DNA from: an uncultured Oscillospiraceae bacterium
Lineage (GTDB): Bacteria > Bacillota > Clostridia > Oscillospirales > Oscillospiraceae
NCBI GenBank assembly: GCA_900752445.1
Contig: CAADVN010000181.1
Coordinates: 1 to 10,873, forward strand
Direction of reading: 5' to 3'
Length of the DNA stretch: 10,873 nucleotides
In this document: one piece after another, positions 6,114 through 10,873 of the stretch
Numbering within the stretch: the stretch's first letter is position 1
Layout: the number at the start of each line of letters is the position of its first letter
Notes under the pieces: generated by a model
The model's input: only the letters and a program-made list of their open reading frames with translations
What the model was told of the DNA's origin: nothing
Database searches by the model: none
Translations under genes and position numbers: made by a program

Positions 6114-6908
6114 ATGATAATCGGCGTCGATATGGGCGCTTCGGCGGTCAAGATATGCGCGTTGGAGGGAAACGAGGTCGCCTTCACGCACTATGAGCAC
6201 GGCAGGGGCGGGGACATGCCCGCACTGCTCGAAAGACTGGGCCTCGACGCGGCGGGCGCGGAGCTTATCGCGCTCACGGGCCTTTCGGCGAAGAACTCGG
6301 GCCTCGAGCGGCTCGGCGCACCGGTGAAGTACATACCGGAACCTGAGGCCATAGGCGAGGGCGCCTGCTGGCTCACGGGGCGCGACGACCTCATAGTCGC
6401 CAGCATAGGCACGGGCACGGCCTTCGTCCACGCCAAGGGCGGGGTATACACGCACCTGTGCGGCACGGGCGTCGGCGGCGGCACGCTCAAGGGCCTCGCG
6501 GTCAAGGTGCTCGGCGTCGCGAACATGCGCGAGTTCGATTCCCTCGCCATGGCGGGCGACTGCGGGCGGGTGGACCTGCTCATCGGCGACTTTGTCGAGA
6601 GCTACGGCATCCTCGACCCGGAGATAACCGCCTCGAACCTCGCGCGATTGAACCCCGACGCGAGCCGCGAGGACTGGGCCGCGGGACTGGCAAACCTGGT
6701 ATTGCAGATAATAGGCACGATGAGCCTGCTGGCCTGCACGAGCAGCGGCGCCGAGGCCGTCGCCGTCATAGGCGCGCTCGCGGGCACGGAGCCCTCGCGG
6801 CGGAATTTCAGGCGCTTTGAGGAGGTCTACGGCAAAGAGTTCCTCATCCCGGAGCACAGCGCCTGCGCCACAGCCATCGGGGCGGCAAGGAGGGCAAGGT
6901 GCGTCTGA
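6114..6908 (+). CDS. coaW: Type II pantothenate kinase-like protein
   Basis: The 264-residue product belongs to the actin/hexokinase-like ASKHA ATPase fold and best fits type II pantothenate kinases, which phosphorylate pantothenate in the first step of coenzyme A synthesis. Visible parts are the N-terminal phosphate-binding IIGVDMGASAVK, E76 in IPEPEA aligned by eye with the catalytic Glu of the S. aureus enzyme, SIGTGTAF (GTGT at 99-102), the glycine loop GTGVGGGTLKGL starting at G117, DLLIGDFVE, and a C-terminal AVIGALAG segment with ATAIGAA near the end. The ATG at 6114 is favoured over an in-frame GTG at 6105 because GAGGTG (6102-6107) is 6 nt upstream. Its end overlaps the rsmA start by 10 bases. 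Substrate was not tested; some relatives in Clostridia are only annotated as ASKHA kinases, so pantothenate is probable rather than certain. Confidence 0.8.
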   Translation: MIIGVDMGASAVKICALEGNEVAFTHYEHGRGGDMPALLERLGLDAAGAELIALTGLSAKNSGLERLGAPVKYIPEPEAIGEGACWLTGRDDLIVASIGTGTAFVHAKGGVYTHLCGTGVGGGTLKGLAVKVLGVANMREFDSLAMAGDCGRVDLLIGDFVESYGILDPEITASNLARLNPDASREDWAAGLANLVLQIIGTMSLLACTSSGAEAVAVIGALAGTEPSRRNFRRFEEVYGKEFLIPEHSACATAIGAARRARCV

Positions 6909-7771
6909 CGAGCCCGAACGAAATTAAGGCGCTCATGGAGCGGCACGGGGTCAGGTTCTCAAAGGGCCTCGGGCAAAACTTCCTCATAGAGCCCTCCGTG
7001 CCCCGGCGCATAGCCGAGGCGGGCTGCGAGGGCCCGGACAGCGCGGGCCTCGCCGTTTTGGAGATAGGCCCGGGCGTCGGCTGCCTCACGTCGGAGCTCG
7101 CGCAGCGGGCCGGGCGGGTCGAGGCGGTGGAGCTGGATAAAATGCTCCTGCCCCTGCTCGCCGAGACGCTCGCGGAGCACCCGAACGCCGAGGTCGTGCC
7201 CGGAGACGCCCTGAAATTGGATCTCGCGGCGCTCATGCGGGAGCGCTGCCCGGGCATGCGGTACCGGGTCTGCGCCAACCTGCCCTATAACGTGACCACG
7301 CCGCTTCTGGCGAAGTTCATCGAGGCGGGGATATTCGAGCGAATAACGGTGATGATACAGCGTGAGGTCGCGCTGCGGCTCGCCGCCGCGCCGGGCACGC
7401 CGGACTACGGGGCCTTCACGGTGTTCCTGGGCTGGCACTGCGAGGTCGCGCGGCTCTTTGACGTGCCGCCGGAGTGCTTCATGCCCCGGCCCAAGGTCAC
7501 CTCAAGCGTCGTGCGGCTGACGCCGAGGGCGGAGCCGCCCTGCGCCGTGAGGGACGAGGCGCTCATGTTCCGGCTGGTGAAGGCGGCCTTTGCGCAGAGG
7601 CGCAAGACCCTCCAGAACGCGCTGGGAAACGCCCTGCCGGGCTGCCGCGCGGCCCTGCCGGATGCCCTTGAAAAGGCGGGCATAGACCCGCGCGCCAGGG
7701 GCGAAACGCTCTCCTGCGCGGACTTCGCGCGGCTCGCGGACGCTTTGGGCGAAAGTTTAACTGAAACTTAA
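6899..7771 (+). CDS. rsmA: 16S rRNA (adenine(1518)-N6/adenine(1519)-N6)-dimethyltransferase RsmA (KsgA)
   Basis: RsmA dimethylates two adjacent adenosines in the 3' terminal helix of 16S rRNA, a late check in 30S maturation; its loss gives kasugamycin resistance. The 290-residue product has the family length and motifs: GLGQNFL (23-29), SAM-binding EIGPGVG (55-61), the acidic end of the next strand in AVELDK, GDALKLDL, and catalytic motif IV NLPYNVTTPL starting at N127. The C-terminal helical domain contains FMPRPKVTSSVVRL and FAQRRKTLQNAL. The start is GTG at 6899, within the last codons of the upstream kinase gene, with AAGGAGG (6887-6893) 5 nt upstream. That overlap suggests coupled translation. 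No terminator is visible after its stop. Confidence 0.96.
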   Translation: MRLTSPNEIKALMERHGVRFSKGLGQNFLIEPSVPRRIAEAGCEGPDSAGLAVLEIGPGVGCLTSELAQRAGRVEAVELDKMLLPLLAETLAEHPNAEVVPGDALKLDLAALMRERCPGMRYRVCANLPYNVTTPLLAKFIEAGIFERITVMIQREVALRLAAAPGTPDYGAFTVFLGWHCEVARLFDVPPECFMPRPKVTSSVVRLTPRAEPPCAVRDEALMFRLVKAAFAQRRKTLQNALGNALPGCRAALPDALEKAGIDPRARGETLSCADFARLADALGESLTET

Positions 7772-7814
7772 CAAAAACACCGAAAGAGAGCGCAAAAATA
7801 CTGTGATATTCTAC

Positions 7815-7843
7815 TTGAAACGCGCGGAAAATGATGTTATACT
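7815..7843 (+). promoter_or_regulatory. Extended -10 sigma-A promoter for ppdK
   Basis: TTGAAA (7815-7820) and TATACT (7838-7843) are separated by 17 bp, and a TG dinucleotide at 7835-7836 makes an extended -10 element. The predicted transcription start is near 7850, giving a leader of about 80 nt. In that leader GATACG (7859-7864) and CGTGTC (7872-7877) can form a weak 6-bp hairpin. AAAGGA (7916-7921) lies 9 nt before the ppdK ATG. Confidence 0.85.
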
Positions 7844-7930
7844 TTCCACGGGTTGTATGATACGTCTGAATCGTGTCAAAACAGTTCGTTTAGGTCAAAT
7901 CTTCATATAAATCTGAAAGGACGTTGAAGG

Positions 7931-10558
7931 ATGAGCAAAAAGTACGTTTACCTGTTTTCCGAGGGCAACGCCAACATGCGTGAGCTGCTGGGCGGCAAGG
8001 GCGCGAACCTGGCCGAGATGACCAACATCGGCATGCCTGTTCCCCAGGGCTTCACCATCAGCACCGAGGCCTGCACCCGCTACTACGAGGACGGCGAGAA
8101 GATCGCCCCCGAGATCGAGGCCGAGATATTCGAGTACCTGGAGAAGATGGAGGCGCTCGTCGGCAAGAAGTTCGGCGACAAGGAGAACCCGCTGCTGGTC
8201 TCCGTCCGCTCCGGCGCCAGGGCCTCCATGCCCGGCATGATGGACACCATCCTGAACCTCGGCATCAACGACGATGTCGCCGCCACCCTGGCCGCGAAGA
8301 GCGGCAACGTCCGCTGGGCTTACGACAGCTACCGCCGCTTCATCATGATGTTCTCCGACGTCGCGATGGGCTACGACAGGCTGAAGTTCGAGGCCATTAT
8401 GGACGAGCTCAAGGAGAGGCGCGGGGTCGCCACCGACGCGGGCCTGACCGCCGAGGATATGCAGGAGATGGTCGAGCGTTTCAAGGTGCTCTACAAGGAG
8501 CTGGCGGGCGAGGAGTTCCCGACCGACCCGAAGGTACAGCTCATGGCCGCCGTCCGCGCCGTGTTCGGCAGCTGGATGAACGAGCGCGCCATCGCCTACC
8601 GCCGCATGAACGACATCCCGAGCAGCTGGGGCACCGCCGTCAACGTCCAGATGATGGTCTTCGGCAACATGGGCGACGACTGCGGCACGGGCGTTGCCTT
8701 CTCCCGTGACCCCGCCACCGGCGAGAACAAGCTCTACGGCGAGTTTTTGATGAACGCCCAGGGCGAGGACGTCGTGGCCGGCATCCGCACCCCGCAGACC
8801 ATCGACCAGCTGCACGAGACCAACGCCGCGGCCTACGACCAGTTCGCCGCCGTCGCGAAGAATCTCGAAAAGCACTACAAGGACATGCAGGACATGGAGT
8901 TCACGATAGAGCAGGGCAAGCTCTACATGCTCCAGACCCGCAACGGCAAGCGCACCGCGCAGGCCGCCCTGAAGGTCGCCGTCGACATGGTGAACGAGGG
9001 CCTGTGCACGAAGGAAGAGGCGCTGCTGAAGATAGACCCGAACTCGATAAACGCCCTGCTGCACCCGCGCTTCGACGAGGCCGCGCTGAAGAAGGCGAAG
9101 CCCGTTGCCACCGGCCTGGCCGCCAGCCCCGGCGCCGGCTGCGGCGCTGTGTACTTCACCGCTGAGGACGTGAAGAAGCACGCGAAGAACGGCCCGACCC
9201 TGCTGGTCCGCAGCTTCACCAGCCCCGAGGACATCGAGGGCATGGCCGCTGCGAAGGGCATCCTGACCGCCACCGGCGGCCGCACCTCTCACGCGGCTGT
9301 CGTCGCCCGCGGCATGGGCGCCTGCTGCGTCGCCGGCTGCGGCGCGCTGCGCATCCACGAGGATGAGAAGTACCTGACCATCGGCGACATCCGCGTCAAC
9401 GAGGGCGAGGTCATGAGCATAGACGGCAACACCGGCAACGTGTATGTCGGCGCCATCCCGACGGTGGACGCCACCATCAGCGGCGACTTCGCGGTGGTCA
9501 TGGGCTGGGCGGACAGCATCCGCAAGCTCGACGTCCGCACGAATGCCGACACCCCGCGCGATGCGGCCAACGCCGTGCGCCTGGGCGCCGAGGGCATCGG
9601 CCTGACCCGTACCGAGCACATGTTCTTCGACGCTGACCGTATCCCGGCCATGCGCGAGATGATCCTCTCCACCGACGCGGAGCACCGCGCCAACGCCCTG
9701 GCCAAGCTGCTGCCCATGCAGCGCGGCGACTTTGAGGGCATCTTCAAGGCCATGGAAGGCCGCCCGGTCACCATCCGCCTGCTGGATCCGCCTCTGCACG
9801 AGTTCCTGCCCACCGCTGACGACGACATCAAGGCCCTGGCCGATGAGATGGGCCTGACCTTCGACTACGTCAAAGGCACCATCGAGAGCCTGCACGAGAA
9901 CAACCCGATGATGGGCTTCCGCGGCTGCCGCCTGCCCGTCAAGTACCCCGAGATCGCCGAGATGCAGACCCGCGCGATCATCGAGGCCGCCATCAACGTG
10001 AAGAACGAGTGCGGCTGGGATATCGTGCCCGAGATCATGATCCCGCTGACCTGCGAGTTCAAGGAGCTCAAGTACGTGTCCAACATCGTGAAGGCGCCCG
10101 CCGAGGCCGTGAAGGCTGAGAAGTCGAGCGATCTCAAGTACCTCGTCGGCACCATGATCGAGATCCCGCGCGCTGCCCTGACGGCGGACGAGATCGCCAA
10201 GGAGGCCGAGTTCTTCAGCTTCGGCACGAACGACCTGACCCAGATGACCTTCGGCTTCTCTCGTGACGACGCCGGCAGCTTCCTGCCCAGCTACTACGAG
10301 AAGCAGATCTTCGACAACGACCCGTTCGAGCGCATCGACCAGGTCGGCGTCGGCAAGCTTGTCGACATGGCCGTCAAGCTGGGCAAGTCAACCCGCCCGG
10401 ACATCCACCTCGGCATCTGCGGCGAGCACGGCGGCGAGCCCTCCAGCGTGGACTTCTGCCACCGCGTGGGCCTCGACTACGTCTCCTGCAGCCCCTTCCG
10501 CGTGCCCATCGCGCGCATGGCTGCCGCCCAGGCGCAGATAAAGAATCCCCGCGCCTGA
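7931..10558 (+). CDS. ppdK: Pyruvate, phosphate dikinase
   Basis: PPDK reversibly converts ATP, phosphate and pyruvate to AMP, PPi and phosphoenolpyruvate in the cytoplasm; in anaerobic Firmicutes it often runs in the glycolytic direction to use PPi, or supplies PEP. The 875-residue product is full length. The N-terminal ATP-grasp domain has GGKGANLAEM (K23) and LQTRNGKRTAQ (R337). The swivelling phosphohistidine domain has GGRTSHAAVVARGMG with catalytic H454. The C-terminal TIM barrel has TRTEHMFF, IGTMIEIPRAAL, FSFGTNDLTQ (N767, D768) and GICGEHGGEP with C830; these match the Clostridium symbiosum enzyme residues shifted by one. It has its own promoter. Codon choice differs from the upstream cluster: few AUA, mostly AUC and CUG, as expected for an abundant enzyme. 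No terminator is visible in the 35 bp between its stop and the insertion sequence. Confidence 0.98.
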   Translation: MSKKYVYLFSEGNANMRELLGGKGANLAEMTNIGMPVPQGFTISTEACTRYYEDGEKIAPEIEAEIFEYLEKMEALVGKKFGDKENPLLVSVRSGARASMPGMMDTILNLGINDDVAATLAAKSGNVRWAYDSYRRFIMMFSDVAMGYDRLKFEAIMDELKERRGVATDAGLTAEDMQEMVERFKVLYKELAGEEFPTDPKVQLMAAVRAVFGSWMNERAIAYRRMNDIPSSWGTAVNVQMMVFGNMGDDCGTGVAFSRDPATGENKLYGEFLMNAQGEDVVAGIRTPQTIDQLHETNAAAYDQFAAVAKNLEKHYKDMQDMEFTIEQGKLYMLQTRNGKRTAQAALKVAVDMVNEGLCTKEEALLKIDPNSINALLHPRFDEAALKKAKPVATGLAASPGAGCGAVYFTAEDVKKHAKNGPTLLVRSFTSPEDIEGMAAAKGILTATGGRTSHAAVVARGMGACCVAGCGALRIHEDEKYLTIGDIRVNEGEVMSIDGNTGNVYVGAIPTVDATISGDFAVVMGWADSIRKLDVRTNADTPRDAANAVRLGAEGIGLTRTEHMFFDADRIPAMREMILSTDAEHRANALAKLLPMQRGDFEGIFKAMEGRPVTIRLLDPPLHEFLPTADDDIKALADEMGLTFDYVKGTIESLHENNPMMGFRGCRLPVKYPEIAEMQTRAIIEAAINVKNECGWDIVPEIMIPLTCEFKELKYVSNIVKAPAEAVKAEKSSDLKYLVGTMIEIPRAALTADEIAKEAEFFSFGTNDLTQMTFGFSRDDAGSFLPSYYEKQIFDNDPFERIDQVGVGKLVDMAVKLGKSTRPDIHLGICGEHGGEPSSVDFCHRVGLDYVSCSPFRVPIARMAAAQAQIKNPRA

Positions 10559-10873
10559 GTGCAAAGCAAATAAAGCAAAAGCACCGCCCGACCTGAACAG
10601 CCCCAGATTGTGCGGACAGCACAAAAAAGAGCCCGGGTGGGGAATTTGGAGTTTTGGGGGGAGAGGCTCCGCGCTAGCGGCGCCTCTCCTGTTTTCAATT
10701 GGATGCGCTCGTGGTTGTAGAAGTGAATATAGCTGTCGATCATCTCATTGGCTTCAGAGAAGGTAGCCGGTTTACGGCGGTAGATGCACTCTGTCTTGAG
10801 GATGGAGAAGAAGTTCTCTGCCATGGCATTGTCATAAGGATTTCCCCTCCTTGACATGGACGGCGTAATGCCG
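10477..10873 (-). CDS. IS3-family transposase (OrfB), C-terminal part
   Basis: The frame is open to the window edge and encodes the C-terminal end of an IS3-family DDE integrase-type transposase, which catalyses insertion-sequence movement. Reading from the edge, residues GITPSMSRRGNPYDNAMAENFF carry the glutamate (NAMAENFF) that completes the DDE triad. The usual ECIYRRKPATFSEANEMID and YIHFYNHERIQLKTGEAPL follow. Recognisable family sequence ends near base 10670. From there the frame has no stop within the element, runs through the terminal repeat at 10594 and ends at 10477-10479 on the opposite strand of the ppdK 3' end, adding a tail unlike the family. Either the native stop was lost or the element normally uses a stop in flanking DNA. 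The catalytic part cannot be judged complete because the rest lies outside the window. Confidence 0.85.
   Translation of the reverse strand, partial: GITPSMSRRGNPYDNAMAENFFSILKTECIYRRKPATFSEANEMIDSYIHFYNHERIQLKTGEAPLARSLSPQNSKFPTRALFCAVRTIWGCSGRAVLLLYLLCTQARGFFICAWAAAMRAMGTRKGLQET
10594..10618. repeat. Putative terminal inverted repeat of the IS3 element
   Basis: The sequence begins TGAACAGCCCCAGATTG and ends GCGGACA. It lies just beyond the recognisable transposase coding sequence, and its TG start fits an IS3-family end. The partner repeat at the left end is not in the window, so its exact length cannot be confirmed. Confidence 0.6.
10660..10689 (+). terminator. Hairpin inside the IS end, possible terminator for rightward transcripts
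   Basis: GGAGAGGC (10660-10667) pairs perfectly with GCCTCTCC (10682-10689). After one mismatch, CCGC (10669-10672) pairs with GCGG (10677-10680) around a GCTA loop. On the plus strand it is followed by TGTTTTC, a short T-rich tail. It could stop transcripts leaving ppdK before they run antisense through the transposase. The T-tract is weak, so termination is only possible; it also lies within the transposase reading frame. Confidence 0.45.

Larger units (their letters stand above)
10594..10873 (-). mobile_element. IS3-family insertion sequence, right end, truncated by the window edge
   Basis: The element contains the IS3 transposase end and appears to finish at TGAACAGCCCC, starting at 10594. 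IS3 elements end in 5'-TG...CA-3', and the first ~25 bases (10594-10618) read like an IS3-type terminal repeat. The other end and any 3-4 bp target duplication are outside the window, so the boundary is an inference. The element was inserted 35 bp after the ppdK stop and its transposase faces ppdK. Confidence 0.75.

Noticed and set aside
7753..7769. AAGTTT/AAACTT inverted repeat at the rsmA end as a terminator
   Set aside because: The stem is AT-rich and short, overlaps the last codons, and is followed by an A-rich rather than T-rich tract.
7895..9895. A 666-codon open frame on the minus strand
   Set aside because: Despite its length it is antisense to ppdK, whose catalytic residues are all in place; the minus product is low complexity and GC-driven.

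Overview
The window looks like chromosomal DNA from a high-GC member of the Clostridia (Bacillota), possibly an Oscillospirales-type gut lineage. The reasons are the ylxM-ffh-rpsP-khpA-rimM-trmD gene order, Shine-Dalgarno sites close to GGAGGTGA, sigma-A promoters, a type II pantothenate kinase, a DUF6440-like small protein and a clostridial pyruvate phosphate dikinase. Codon use is GC-rich but keeps many AUA isoleucine and AGG arginine codons. The lineage is an inference from gene content.

Layout. (1) Bases 1-1603, minus strand: the first 534 codons of a very large cyclic beta-glucan synthase-like membrane glycosyltransferase (NdvB/ChvB family), cut by the window edge. (2) Bases 1604-1751: a divergent intergenic region with a short GCAAAT palindrome and a sigma-A promoter whose two hexamers are exact consensus at 17 bp spacing, firing rightward. 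(3) Bases 1752-7771: a compact rightward cluster for protein targeting and ribosome or tRNA maturation: ylxM, ffh, rpsP, khpA, a strong intrinsic terminator, rimM, trmD fused to a GNAT acetyltransferase domain, a small DUF6440-like gene, a type II pantothenate kinase and rsmA. (4) Bases 7772-7930: an intergenic region with an extended -10 promoter. (5) Bases 7931-10558: ppdK. (6) Bases 10594-10873, minus strand: the right end of an IS3-family insertion sequence and the C-terminal part of its transposase, cut by the window edge.

How the genes fit together. YlxM and Ffh belong to the signal recognition particle system. S16, KhpA, RimM, TrmD and RsmA all act on the 30S subunit, on RNA, or on the tRNA used by the ribosome. 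The terminator between khpA and rimM gives a plausible way to make far more S16 than the assembly and modification enzymes. PpdK interconverts PEP and pyruvate with ATP/AMP and PPi, and has its own strong promoter and a codon pattern typical of an abundant protein. The most unusual items are the TrmD-GNAT fusion, the terminator inside the ribosomal cluster, and the IS3 copy placed 35 bp after ppdK, whose transposase frame has no stop of its own before the IS end. Apart from these the region is mostly housekeeping. I saw no CRISPR array, tRNA, rRNA or defence system.
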